Assembly (NCBI RefSeq): GCF_000626715.1
Contig: NZ_AQRA01000001.1
Coordinates: 248,001 to 312,000 of the forward strand
Direction: 5' to 3'
Length of the DNA stretch: 64,000 bases
DNA from: Aquimarina atlantica
GTDB taxonomy: Bacteria > Bacteroidota > Bacteroidia > Flavobacteriales > Flavobacteriaceae
The notes beneath the pieces were generated by a model, which ran no database searches, was not told the origin of the DNA, and worked only from the letters and a program-made list of their open reading frames with translations. The position numbers were made by a program, and so were the translations under genes. Each line of letters opens with the position of its first letter. Position 1 is the first letter of the stretch. Of this stretch, positions 9,171 through 17,469 are shown piece after piece.

Positions 9171-9977
9171 TTATACCTTTTGTTTAGCCGATTTTTGCTT
9201 TTTTCGTAGTTTGAAGTTTAAAAATTCAACCAATAAGGAGAATGCTATTGTAAAATAAAGATATCCTTTTGGTATGGTACCCACTTCGCTTTCGAATATC
9301 TGAAGATGTGCTAAATGTGCAGCTTCTGCGATAAGCATAAATCCGATAAGGATTAAAAACGAAAGCCCTAATATCTGAATTGATGGGTGTTTGTTTACAA
9401 AACGTCCTACAGGAGTTGCAAATATCATCATAATTAAAACAGATACTACTACAGCAATAATCATTATTATTAAAGCATCATTAGGATTATCACTTAATCC
9501 GTTTGTCATTCCAACCGCAGTAAGGATAGAATCAAAAGAAAAGACAACATTAATTAAAGTAATCTGTACAATCGCATTAGAAAGAGAAGAAGAACTTTTA
9601 GCTTTTATTTCTTTTTCTTCTTCACCTTTTTCATCGACTTTTTCATGAATTTCATGCACACTTTTATACAGCAGAAACATCCCACCTGCAAATAGGATTA
9701 AAGCCTGACCGCTAATACCGGCTTCTATCCAGGGAAGATTGATATGCCAAAAAGGAGCTTCCATAGCAACTAATAGTGATATACCAAATAATAAAACGAC
9801 ACGCATAAGCATAGCCAACAGTAGTCCGATATTAGTCGCTTTTTTTTGTTGTTGGTCTGGTAATTTGCTAGAAGCCAGTGAGATAAATATGATATTATCG
9901 ATACCTAGAACAATTTCTAAAAATGTAAGCGTTAATAGGGCGACCCAGGCATCTGCAGATGTAAAAATTTCGAACAT
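9171..9977 (-). CDS. TerC family integral membrane protein
   Basis: TerC-family multi-pass membrane protein. Family members are linked to tellurite resistance and, in better-studied cases, to metal-ion (Mn) efflux associated with exoprotein metalation. The 268 residues contain about seven hydrophobic helices. The family's conserved acidic membrane motifs are present: EIVLGIDNIIFISL near residues 21-34 and FSFDSILTAVGM in the middle. A charged cytoplasmic loop (EIHEKVDEKGEEEKEIKAK) separates the two halves. Its ATG overlaps the stop codon of the upstream lipoprotein gene by one base (TAATG), so the two genes are translationally coupled. Confidence 0.9.
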   Translation of the reverse strand: MFEIFTSADAWVALLTLTFLEIVLGIDNIIFISLASSKLPDQQQKKATNIGLLLAMLMRVVLLFGISLLVAMEAPFWHINLPWIEAGISGQALILFAGGMFLLYKSVHEIHEKVDEKGEEEKEIKAKSSSSLSNAIVQITLINVVFSFDSILTAVGMTNGLSDNPNDALIIMIIAVVVSVLIMMIFATPVGRFVNKHPSIQILGLSFLILIGFMLIAEAAHLAHLQIFESEVGTIPKGYLYFTIAFSLLVEFLNFKLRKKQKSAKQKV

Positions 9978-10351
9978 TATTTTATTTTTTTTGCGGTTCC
10001 ACGTTGTTTGTTATTAGAATCTACTAATCCGTATTCAAAAGTGTAGATGTTTTTATCCGTAGTTAAGATTTTCATGTGTATAGCTTTTTTCTCTGCCATA
10101 TTTTTTGGAGACAATTTTTGTACAATATACTCGCAGTCATTAATCCATCGAATACTGGCCGTGTCCACCTTACCTCTGAAAAAATCAATTTCTATAGAAT
10201 CATTACGGATAAAAGTGGTTGTAACTAATTCGCCATCTAGAAAAGTTTCGAATTCAAAAGTTCCTGTATGAAAATCTACACAGTTGCGTTCTTGTTGGTA
10301 GCAACTACTTATAAGTAGTGTAGAGAAAAATAGTAAAGCAAATTGCTTCAT
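9977..10351 (-). CDS. small hypothetical lipoprotein
   Basis: The 124-residue product starts with MKQFALLFFSTLLISSCYQQ, a lipoprotein signal peptide with a lipobox Cys at residue 17, so it is probably anchored to a membrane. The remainder (CVDFHTGTFEFETFLDGE, later IRNDSIEIDFF and WINDCEYIVQK) looks like a small beta-rich domain recurring in flavobacterial genomes. Similar proteins are sometimes labelled DNA topoisomerase IV; nothing in the sequence supports that. It overlaps the terC start by one base, suggesting a shared role, but I cannot say what that is. Confidence 0.75.
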   Translation of the reverse strand: MKQFALLFFSTLLISSCYQQERNCVDFHTGTFEFETFLDGELVTTTFIRNDSIEIDFFRGKVDTASIRWINDCEYIVQKLSPKNMAEKKAIHMKILTTDKNIYTFEYGLVDSNNKQRGTAKKIK

Positions 10352-10420
10352 AATTGTTATAAATGAAAAACGAAAATAATTCTATTTCCAGAAAGTTAAT
10401 AGAAAGGAAGAAAAAAGTTG

Positions 10421-10900
10421 TTAAGATTTTTTCATGTGATATGAACTAAAGGTACCATCGGTATAAAAAATAACAATTCTATCTATTTTGTTTTCGGTAG
10501 AAATTACTTGAGAAATTTTTTCTAGAGGAGGAGTATTTGGGGCAACCGTTTTTTCTTCTAGTGATGACTGCGAAAATAAATCTTGTTTAGAAACTGTAAT
10601 TGGAGGAGGTGTAGATTGAGAAATAGTAGAAGTGTCTGGCAAAGGATTTTTTTTCTCTACAGGTACATTCTCAGATTTAGGAAATGTTCCTTTTCCATAT
10701 AACAACCATTGTAAATCTACATCAGTATATGCATCAACAATTTTCATTACAAAATCAAGACTAGGTTTGTTTCGTCCGCTAAGAATATGAGAAATAGAAG
10801 AACGACCTACACCCATGTAATCTGCAAAGGATGAGGCAGATACAGCATGATAATCCATTATTTTTTGGATTCTTTTACCAAAATCTTTATTGTTTACCAT
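10421..10900 (-). CDS. XRE-family helix-turn-helix transcriptional regulator
   Basis: DNA-binding regulator of 159 residues. An XRE/Cro-type helix-turn-helix covers about residues 7-65 (FADYMGVGRSSISHILSGRN is the recognition region), followed by a Pro/Ser/Thr-rich linker and a short C-terminal segment (KIDRIVIFYTDGTFSSYHMK). There is no protease or ligand-binding domain. It is divergent from the M14 peptidase-like gene, and the region between them is packed with GTTTAC-N4-GTAAAC palindromes. One overlaps this gene's own start codon (10892-10907) and one overlaps its candidate -7 box TACCTTTG (10932-10939, minus). Autorepression and control of the neighbour are therefore likely (inference). 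Confidence 0.9.
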   Translation of the reverse strand: MVNNKDFGKRIQKIMDYHAVSASSFADYMGVGRSSISHILSGRNKPSLDFVMKIVDAYTDVDLQWLLYGKGTFPKSENVPVEKKNPLPDTSTISQSTPPPITVSKQDLFSQSSLEEKTVAPNTPPLEKISQVISTENKIDRIVIFYTDGTFSSYHMKKS

Positions 10901-11217
10901 TGTAAACGAGTTTAAGAGTAAATATTGGTTACAAAGGTAAACAAATTTGTTGAAAACACTGGTTTACAATTGTAAACTGAGGATTATTGGTGTTAAACTT
11001 TTAATTTACATTAACATGATTAAATATCTGATTAATAATATATTGATATTGTGAATATGTGATAAATGTTTTTTTTGTTAATAACTAAAATACATTTGGA
11101 AACACGGTAAGTAGTAGTGTTTAATAATGTAAACAAATAAGTATATTTGTTATGTTTACAAATGTAAATAAAGTATTGTTACACTTGTAAACATCACTCC
11201 AGTTTACAAGTGTAAAT
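10892..11217. promoter_or_regulatory. array of about seven palindromic operator-like sites
   Basis: The divergent intergenic region holds repeated copies of GTTTAC-N4-GTAAAC. Perfect copies: 10892-10907 and 10962-10977. One mismatch: 10927-10942 (GGTTAC left arm), 11119-11134 (GTTTAA), 11154-11169 and 11202-11217 (GTAAAT right arm). Two mismatches: 11177-11192 (TGTTAC). Starts are 35 bp apart for the first three and again for the fourth and fifth. Three sites sit at the XRE promoter and start, four lead towards the M14 gene. A TATATTTG box (11142-11149, plus) lies between sites four and five. The XRE protein next door is the obvious candidate binder. Nothing else was seen in 10978-11118, a plain AT-rich stretch. 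Confidence 0.82.
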
Positions 11218-11283
11218 ATTAATCTGATTTGTTATGAATCTTCAGTAAACTATAGTAATTTCGTAGTCTTATAAAACAAATTA

Positions 11284-12441
11284 ATGAACACACATACGTT
11301 GCAAAATTGGTTCAATACCTATAAAGAAGTTTCCTTATTTGGGCGTTATATTACCCCGGATCATATTTCTCCTTTACTAGATCTTTTATCTTTAAAAACC
11401 GAAATTGAACAGATAGGACTTTCTGAAGATAATGAGCCTATACATCTTATTAAACTAGGTAACGGATCTAAAAAGCTTTTGTTTTGGTCGCAAATGCATG
11501 GTAACGAAAGCACAACTACAAAGGCTGTATTTGACCTATTAAACTTCGTTACAGACGTTTCAAATGACTTGGCAAAAACCATTTTAAAAGAGTGTACAAT
11601 ATATATAATACCTATTTTAAGTCCTGACGGAGCAAAGGCGTATACCAGGCTTAATTTTAACCAGGTAGATCTTAATAGAGATGCACAACAAAAAACTCAA
11701 AAGGAGAGTATAGTATTTGGTAAATTAATAGAACGTATTCGACCGGATTTTGCCTTTAATCTTCATGGGCAACGTACTATTTTTAGTGCAGGAGAAACTA
11801 AACATCCTGCTACTGTGTCTTTTTTATCTCCTGCAAGTGATTTAGAACGATCGATAACTCCAGGCCGTAAAATAGCTATGGAAATCATTGCTAAAATGAA
11901 TACGGTACTCCAACAATTTATTCCGAATCAGGTAGGGCGGTATGATGATGGTTTTAATTTAAATTGTGTGGGAGATACTTTGGCAAATATGGGGGTGCCT
12001 ACAATATTATTTGAAGCCGGGCACTATTCAAATGATTATGATCGGGAAATAACACGAGAATATATATTTTATTCTCTTATAACTTCAATAGAATATATAG
12101 CAACTACTCAAATTACAGGAGATAGGTATAAAGATTATTTTTCAATACCAGAAAACGGAAAATGCTTTTATGATATTATTATAAGAGATGTGATGTTAAA
12201 GGAGAAAAACGTAGATATAGCAGTTCAATACAGTGAAGAACTAGTCAAAAATAGTGTGAAATTTATACCAAAAATTGTTAAAATTGGCAATCTTCAAAAA
12301 TTTTACGGTCATAGAGAAATTATTGGCAAAAAAAGGACAATATATAACGAAAACGTTACAGTAGAGATAGTTCCAGAGGCTAAGCTGTTAAAATTTCACC
12401 TAAACTCTGAATTATTCTTAATAGAATCAACAAAAAGTTAA
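11284..12441 (+). CDS. M14-family zinc carboxypeptidase-like protein
   Basis: Predicted metallo-carboxypeptidase or amidase of the M14 (zinc carboxypeptidase/succinylglutamate desuccinylase) fold, 385 residues. The zinc ligands are His72 and Glu75 in MHGNE and His161 in NLHGQR; Glu244 in FEAGHY fits the catalytic glutamate. There is no signal peptide, so it should act in the cytoplasm. The substrate is unknown; peptides, cell-wall fragments or amidated amino acids are possible. The C-terminal ~120 residues lie beyond the catalytic core and have no motif I recognise. It is divergent from the XRE regulator and preceded by four of the palindromic sites. Confidence 0.87.
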   Translation: MNTHTLQNWFNTYKEVSLFGRYITPDHISPLLDLLSLKTEIEQIGLSEDNEPIHLIKLGNGSKKLLFWSQMHGNESTTTKAVFDLLNFVTDVSNDLAKTILKECTIYIIPILSPDGAKAYTRLNFNQVDLNRDAQQKTQKESIVFGKLIERIRPDFAFNLHGQRTIFSAGETKHPATVSFLSPASDLERSITPGRKIAMEIIAKMNTVLQQFIPNQVGRYDDGFNLNCVGDTLANMGVPTILFEAGHYSNDYDREITREYIFYSLITSIEYIATTQITGDRYKDYFSIPENGKCFYDIIIRDVMLKEKNVDIAVQYSEELVKNSVKFIPKIVKIGNLQKFYGHREIIGKKRTIYNENVTVEIVPEAKLLKFHLNSELFLIESTKS

Positions 12442-12517
12442 AATAAAATGTATGGAAACTGTATTTTTCTGCTAAATTTGCAATGTAAATAATCGGGAAA
12501 AATAATAAAAAAACAAT

Positions 12518-12997
12518 ATGGCAAAGTTTAAATTAGACGAAGTTGACCACCAAATTCTGGACATGCTGATCGAGAATACTCGTACACCATTTACAGATAT
12601 CGCAAAAAAATTGTTGATTTCTGCAGGTACAGTACACGTGCGAGTTAAAAAAATGGAAGAAGCAGGTATTATTGAAGGATCTTCATTAACATTAGACTAT
12701 AAGAAATTGGGATATTCATTTATAGCATATGTTGGGATTTATCTTCAAAATACTTCGCAAACCAAATTCGTCTTAGAAAGGATTAATGAAATACCATTTG
12801 TAACGGTTGCTCACATAACAACAGGAAAGTTTAATATTTTCTGTAAAGTAAGAGCTAAAGACACGAATCATGCTAAGGAGATTATTTTTAAACTAGATGA
12901 TATTGATGGCGTATATCGTACCGAAACTATGATTTCATTAGAAGAAAGTATTAATGATAAGAAACGATTAATGCATTCTATTTTTCAGGATTTATAA
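12518..12997 (+). CDS. Lrp/AsnC-family transcriptional regulator
   Basis: 159-residue regulator of the leucine-responsive family. It has an N-terminal winged helix (LDEVDHQILDMLIENTRTPF through SAGTVHVRVKKMEEAGII) and a C-terminal RAM/effector domain (about 68-145; GKFNIFCKVRAKDTNHAKE). Such proteins form dimers or octamers and respond to amino acids or related small molecules. It lies 76 bp after the M14 gene in the same direction and may share its transcript, though a TAAATTTG box at 12473-12480 could give it its own promoter. A strong hairpin terminator follows at 13022-13056. Confidence 0.94.
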   Translation: MAKFKLDEVDHQILDMLIENTRTPFTDIAKKLLISAGTVHVRVKKMEEAGIIEGSSLTLDYKKLGYSFIAYVGIYLQNTSQTKFVLERINEIPFVTVAHITTGKFNIFCKVRAKDTNHAKEIIFKLDDIDGVYRTETMISLEESINDKKRLMHSIFQDL

Positions 12998-13021
12998 AGG
13001 GAATAACTAAACAAATTATAG

Positions 13022-13059
13022 AATAAGCCCTTTAAGAAAACCTTAAAGGGCTTATTTTA
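13022..13059 (+). terminator. hairpin terminator after the Lrp gene
   Basis: Perfect 15-bp stem: AATAAGCCCTTTAAG (13022-13036) pairs with CTTAAAGGGCTTATT (13042-13056), loop AAAAC, followed by a short T stretch. It starts 25 bp after the Lrp stop codon and separates that gene from ppc. Confidence 0.85.
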
Positions 13060-13169
13060 TTAGTTAAAACCCTTTTATTAACTATATATGGCGAGATGTT
13101 CTAAACAAATTTCTCTGCTATATCATTAACAAGAATACATATTAACCATAAACAAGTACCACCACACCA

Positions 13170-15755
13170 ATGGCTAGAAAACCAAAAATTGAACGTTTTA
13201 ATGAAAACGTTCTTGCTAAGTACCAGATATACAATAGTATATTTATAACACTACCTTTTGATACTATAAGTAACACAGGGGTTTTATTACCACTTTTTAA
13301 AGAAGTATGCGAAAAAGGCTATGATCAACACAAAAATCCTACAGAAATTGTAGAAGACTTTTTTTTATTATACCAGGATAAACCTACTTCAAAAGAAAAG
13401 CATGATTTACTATTTAGGTTTATTCAGTATATCGAACGTCAAGTTGTATTGTTTGATGCAATAGAAGATGCTGCTTTTCCTGTAGTAAACAATATGGATG
13501 GCCGAGGGACTTTAAGAAGTATTAAAGAAGAAGCTCAGGCAAAAGGTAAATTAGAAGAGTTAAAAGATTATCTAAGAAGATTTAAAATTCGACCTACCTT
13601 AACAGCTCACCCTACACAATTTTATCCGGGAACAGTACTTGGGATTATTCATGATTTGGACGCAGCAATTCGTAATAATGATTCACCTAGAATAAAAAAG
13701 CTACTAGCTCAACTAGGTAAAACAGCCTTTTTTAAGAAAGAAAAACCAACACCTTATGATGAAGCGGTAAGCTTGATTTGGTATTTAGAAAACGTATTTT
13801 ACCATTCTGCAGGAACGATATATAATTATATCCAGCAAAATATATTTGAAGGCGAAGATCTCGAAAACGACTTAATTAATTTAGGATTCTGGCCTGGAGG
13901 AGATAGAGACGGAAACCCATTTGTAACCACAGAGATTACTTTAAAAGTAGCAAAACGATTACGAAAAACAATTTTGATTAATTATTATCGAGATATTCGG
14001 GTATTAAAGCGAAGAATTACTTTTGGGAACCTTCAGGATAAAATAGCGGTTTTAGAAAATGCATTATATGATAACTTTTATTATGCAAAAACTGCAGAAC
14101 CATTATCGATAGAAACATTAATGAATGGATTGCTCGAGATTAGAGAAGAATTAATAAAAGAGCATCAATCTTTGTTTTTAGAAGACCTGCAAGATCTAAT
14201 TAATAAAGTTAAAATTTTTGGTTTTCACTTTGGGACACTTGATGTTCGACAAGATTCAAGAGTTCATCATAAAGTGCTTACAGAAGTTGTACAAAAGACG
14301 AATGAGTTGGGGCTAGATATTTTTCCTAAACAGTATGAATCTCTTTCTGAAAAGGAACAGGTTAATGCGCTTTCAACTATTAAAGGAAAATTAGATCCTT
14401 CTGTTTTTGATGATGATATAACAAGAGCAACAATAGAATCTATTTATGCAATAAAAACTATACAGCAAAATAATGGAGAACGAGCAGCTAATCGTTATAT
14501 CATTAGCAATAATGGAAGCGAGCTTAATATAGTAGAAACATTTGCGTTAATAAGGCTTTGTGATTGGGAATTTCCTACGGTAGATGTAATTCCTCTTTTT
14601 GAAACAGTGCCAGATTTACAGGTTGCACACCAGGTGATGGAGTCTTTATATAATAATCCAGAATATATGGAGCACTTAAAACGCCGTGGAATGAAACAAA
14701 CTATTATGCTTGGTTTTTCTGATGGAACCAAGGATGGAGGGTACCTTATGGCGAATTGGGGAATCTTTAAAGCGAAAGAAGCATTAACTGAAGTCTCTAG
14801 AAAATATAATGTAAAAGTGATATTCTTTGATGGTAGAGGCGGACCACCAGCGAGAGGAGGAGGAAATACAAATCAATTTTATGCATCTCTTGGACCTACA
14901 ATCGAAGACGAAGAAATTCAATTAACTGTTCAAGGGCAGACGATTAGTTCTAATTTTGGTACACTGGATTCTTGTCAGTATAATTTAGAACAACTATTAG
15001 GAGCCGGAGTAGAAAATGAATTAACAAGTAACGAGGGTAACCTTTTCTCTGCAGAGAATAAGCAGACTATGCAAGAGCTTGCAGATATAAGTTATCAAAC
15101 TTATGTTGATTTTAAAAATCATCCTAAATTCCTTCCGTATCTGGAGCACATGAGTACGTTAAAGTATTATGGGAAAGCAAATATTGGTAGCCGACCTTCT
15201 AAGAGAAGTAAAAGTGCAACTTTAGATTTTGGGGATTTAAGAGCTATACCTTTTGTTGGAAGTTGGAGCCAGTTAAAACAGAATGTCCCTGGTTTTTATG
15301 GAGTAGGAACCGCTCTAAAAGTATTTGAAGAAAAAGGAGAATTTGATAAAGTAATGTCGTTGTATAGGGATTCGCCATTTTTTAGAGCGCTGATCGGTAA
15401 TAGTATGATGAGTCTTACCAAATCCTTTTTCGAATTAACTTCTTACATGAAAGAAGATGAGGAATATGGTGCATTTTGGGATATCATTCATGACGAATAC
15501 TTGTTAACCAAACGATTGTTATTTAAGTTAACAGGATACTCTGAGTTAATGCAAAACGAACCTGCAGGAAAAGCATCTATCGATATTAGAGAAAATATCG
15601 TATTGCCTCTGCTTACAATACAGCAATATGCATTGAAGAAAATTCAGGATTTAAATAAAAATAAAGATGCAGATCTAGAAGATATTGCAATTTATGAGAA
15701 GATGGTAACTCGTTCTTTGTTTGGAAATATTAATGCAAGCCGTAATTCGGCATAA
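13170..15755 (+). CDS. ppc: phosphoenolpyruvate carboxylase
   Basis: Anaplerotic enzyme that carboxylates phosphoenolpyruvate to oxaloacetate in the cytoplasm. Full length at 861 residues. The catalytic His lies in LTAHPTQ (His147), with GGDRDGNPFV near residue 245 and the GFSDGTKDGGY block. The mobile glycine-rich loop reads FDGRGGPPARGGGNT, whereas the well-known enterobacterial form is FHGRGGxxGRGG. The change of His to Asp and the PPA insertion-like segment mark a different PEPC subgroup, possibly with altered regulation (inference). The gene is monocistronic, bounded by terminators at 13022-13056 and 15791-15826. Confidence 0.96.
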   Translation: MARKPKIERFNENVLAKYQIYNSIFITLPFDTISNTGVLLPLFKEVCEKGYDQHKNPTEIVEDFFLLYQDKPTSKEKHDLLFRFIQYIERQVVLFDAIEDAAFPVVNNMDGRGTLRSIKEEAQAKGKLEELKDYLRRFKIRPTLTAHPTQFYPGTVLGIIHDLDAAIRNNDSPRIKKLLAQLGKTAFFKKEKPTPYDEAVSLIWYLENVFYHSAGTIYNYIQQNIFEGEDLENDLINLGFWPGGDRDGNPFVTTEITLKVAKRLRKTILINYYRDIRVLKRRITFGNLQDKIAVLENALYDNFYYAKTAEPLSIETLMNGLLEIREELIKEHQSLFLEDLQDLINKVKIFGFHFGTLDVRQDSRVHHKVLTEVVQKTNELGLDIFPKQYESLSEKEQVNALSTIKGKLDPSVFDDDITRATIESIYAIKTIQQNNGERAANRYIISNNGSELNIVETFALIRLCDWEFPTVDVIPLFETVPDLQVAHQVMESLYNNPEYMEHLKRRGMKQTIMLGFSDGTKDGGYLMANWGIFKAKEALTEVSRKYNVKVIFFDGRGGPPARGGGNTNQFYASLGPTIEDEEIQLTVQGQTISSNFGTLDSCQYNLEQLLGAGVENELTSNEGNLFSAENKQTMQELADISYQTYVDFKNHPKFLPYLEHMSTLKYYGKANIGSRPSKRSKSATLDFGDLRAIPFVGSWSQLKQNVPGFYGVGTALKVFEEKGEFDKVMSLYRDSPFFRALIGNSMMSLTKSFFELTSYMKEDEEYGAFWDIIHDEYLLTKRLLFKLTGYSELMQNEPAGKASIDIRENIVLPLLTIQQYALKKIQDLNKNKDADLEDIAIYEKMVTRSLFGNINASRNSA

Positions 15756-15790
15756 TTTTTTAATAAAGTACTGTTAAGGATATTATATTA

Positions 15791-15826
15791 TGAAGCTGGA
15801 ATGATTAAATTCCGGCTTCATTTTTT
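15791..15826 (+). terminator. Rho-independent terminator after ppc
   Basis: TGAAGCTGGAAT (15791-15802) pairs with ATTCCGGCTTCA (15809-15820) with one G-T wobble, loop GATTAA, followed by six Ts (15821-15826). It begins 36 bp after the ppc stop. Confidence 0.92.
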
Positions 15827-15899
15827 AGCCTATATTATAATAATGTGGGTTTATGTACTATTTTAAATAAATTGAAATTTAATTAACACCTAATATACT

Positions 15900-16412
15900 A
15901 TGATAGCACAGTTAAAAGAAGGAGAGTTTGATCCGTATTATGGGACATATATTTCTAAAGCAGGATCGTCTGATATTGTAAAAGGATTGCAGAGCAGTCA
16001 AATAGAATTTGTGGATTTTGTGCAATCTATTCCAAAAGAAAAGCTTACCCACGCTTATGCAGAAGGTAAATGGACTATAGCAGAGGTGTTACAACATATA
16101 ATTGATGCCGAGCGTATTTTTGCATATAGAGCTTTGCGTTTTGCAAGGAATGATAAAACACCAATCATAGGATTCGAACAGGATGATTATGTGCCATATT
16201 CAAATGCAAATAATTATAGTAAAGAAGAATTGGTCTCAGATTTTCAATCTGCAAGAAATAACTCTATTTCTTTGTTTAAAAGTTTTACCGACGAAATGTT
16301 GATCAGAATAGGAGAGGCATGCGGTAGTCCTATGAGTTCAAGAGCTGCAGGATATATATTAATAGGACATCAAAACCACCATTTTGAGGTTATAAAAGAA
16401 AGATATTTATAA
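15900..16412 (+). CDS. DinB-family protein
   Basis: 170-residue four-helix-bundle protein of the DinB/YfiT group, which includes metal-dependent thiol transferases (for example bacillithiol-dependent ones) and uncharacterised enzymes. The probable metal-binding histidines are in VLQHIIDAERI (about residue 67) and near the C-terminus in GHQNHHFEVI. The reaction cannot be deduced. The next gene, an NTF2-like protein, starts 2 bp after the stop codon, so the two are co-transcribed and possibly functionally linked. Confidence 0.9.
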   Translation: MIAQLKEGEFDPYYGTYISKAGSSDIVKGLQSSQIEFVDFVQSIPKEKLTHAYAEGKWTIAEVLQHIIDAERIFAYRALRFARNDKTPIIGFEQDDYVPYSNANNYSKEELVSDFQSARNNSISLFKSFTDEMLIRIGEACGSPMSSRAAGYILIGHQNHHFEVIKERYL

Positions 16413-16414
16413 GT

Positions 16415-16792
16415 ATGACAAAAGAAGAAGTTGCCCAGAATTACCTTTCGTTTTTAGAAAAAAATGAAGTAGATAAAGTTGTTAGTTTATTTGCCGATGA
16501 CGGAATTGTTGAATCTCCATTGTACGGAACAATGCCAGCTAGTAAGTTTTATAAAGCTTTGGCAGAGGATACCACTACTTCAAAATTGAAGTTTGATGGT
16601 TTGTTTTTTGAAAAAGATTCAGATAGAGTTTCATTACTTTTCGATTTTGATTGGGAATTAAAAGACGGAAAAAGGGTTGTGTTTAAAGTAGTAGATATCA
16701 TAGTGCTAAATTCTGAAAATAAGATTCAAAAACTAACTATTATTTATGACACTGTTCATAGCAGATCAGCAATAGAAGAGTTAAAAAAGTAG
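16415..16792 (+). CDS. NTF2/SnoaL-like protein
   Basis: Small 125-residue protein with the cone-shaped NTF2-like fold pattern: N-terminal helix (NYLSFLEKNEVDKVVSLFAD), then GIVESPLYG and a beta-rich second half (VSLLFDFDWELKDG, VFKVVDIIVLN). The family contains enzymes and ligand-binding proteins, so no substrate can be assigned. It follows the DinB gene by 2 bp. Its stop is 10 bp from the end of a convergent hydrolase gene, with no terminator hairpin in between. Confidence 0.8.
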   Translation: MTKEEVAQNYLSFLEKNEVDKVVSLFADDGIVESPLYGTMPASKFYKALAEDTTTSKLKFDGLFFEKDSDRVSLLFDFDWELKDGKRVVFKVVDIIVLNSENKIQKLTIIYDTVHSRSAIEELKK

Positions 16793-16802
16793 TTAGATGG
16801 AT

Positions 16803-17441
16803 TTATAATAAATTGATCAGGGTTTTCGGATCTAGCTCGTGTCCTCCCGGATGAGTTCTAAATTCAATCTGGGGTAATATCTCTTGTACCCGTACTTTCT
16901 CGGCTTCAACTTTTTCTATTTCAAAAAATGGATCTTTTTCTCCCAGAATATGAGTGATTTTTGTCTGATCGGTAAGAAAAGTAAAATCTTCTCTGGACAA
17001 TTCTTTAGGAAAACCACCAGATATCATAACCAGGGCATCACAATGTATTTTACGACTGGCAACCCATCTACTGGCAATACTTACTCCTTGAGAGTACCCT
17101 AAAACAATTAACTTGGCATGCTCAGGAAGCTTTTCAGATGTTAGTATTGCATCTACATATCGTAATACATTTTTGGTTTCTGCCGGTGTATTTTCTTTGG
17201 TTAACCAGCTAGAGCCAACTCTTCTGTAGTTATCACCTTTGTAATATTTTGAAGGAGCCTGCGGAGCAATAAAATAATTATCTTCTTTATTAAGACTTTC
17301 GAATAACCGAATAAAATAGCGACTCAAATATCCAATGCCATGAAAAACTAACCAAACATTTTTAGTATTCGGGTGTAAATTGTTAAGTGTAGAATAGGTG
17401 TTTGTTGCAGTATAGGAAATTTCTTTTTCGATAGCATTCAT
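16803..17441 (-). CDS. alpha/beta hydrolase (carboxylesterase/phospholipase type)
   Basis: 212-residue serine hydrolase of the small carboxylesterase/lysophospholipase group. The nucleophile elbow is GYSQG (Ser117), the oxyanion region is FHGIGY near residue 34, and a C-terminal His is in HPGGHELD. A longer reading frame begins at 17549, but that start would overlap the upstream hydrolase gene by 80 bp and add a hydrophobic stretch with no homology, so the ATG at 17441 is chosen. It is last in a TetR-hydrolase-hydrolase unit. The substrate is unknown. Confidence 0.87.
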   Translation of the reverse strand: MNAIEKEISYTATNTYSTLNNLHPNTKNVWLVFHGIGYLSRYFIRLFESLNKEDNYFIAPQAPSKYYKGDNYRRVGSSWLTKENTPAETKNVLRYVDAILTSEKLPEHAKLIVLGYSQGVSIASRWVASRKIHCDALVMISGGFPKELSREDFTFLTDQTKITHILGEKDPFFEIEKVEAEKVRVQEILPQIEFRTHPGGHELDPKTLINLL

Positions 17442-17469
17442 ATGATATATGATAATAGATCTTTTGTAT

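Noticed and set aside
9977..10351. DNA topoisomerase IV label for the small lipoprotein
   Set aside because: This name appears for some similar flavobacterial proteins, but the product is 124 residues with a lipobox and no topoisomerase motif.
10892..11217. CRISPR array
   Set aside because: The repeated units are 16-bp palindromes with irregular spacing, no uniform spacers and no cas genes nearby.
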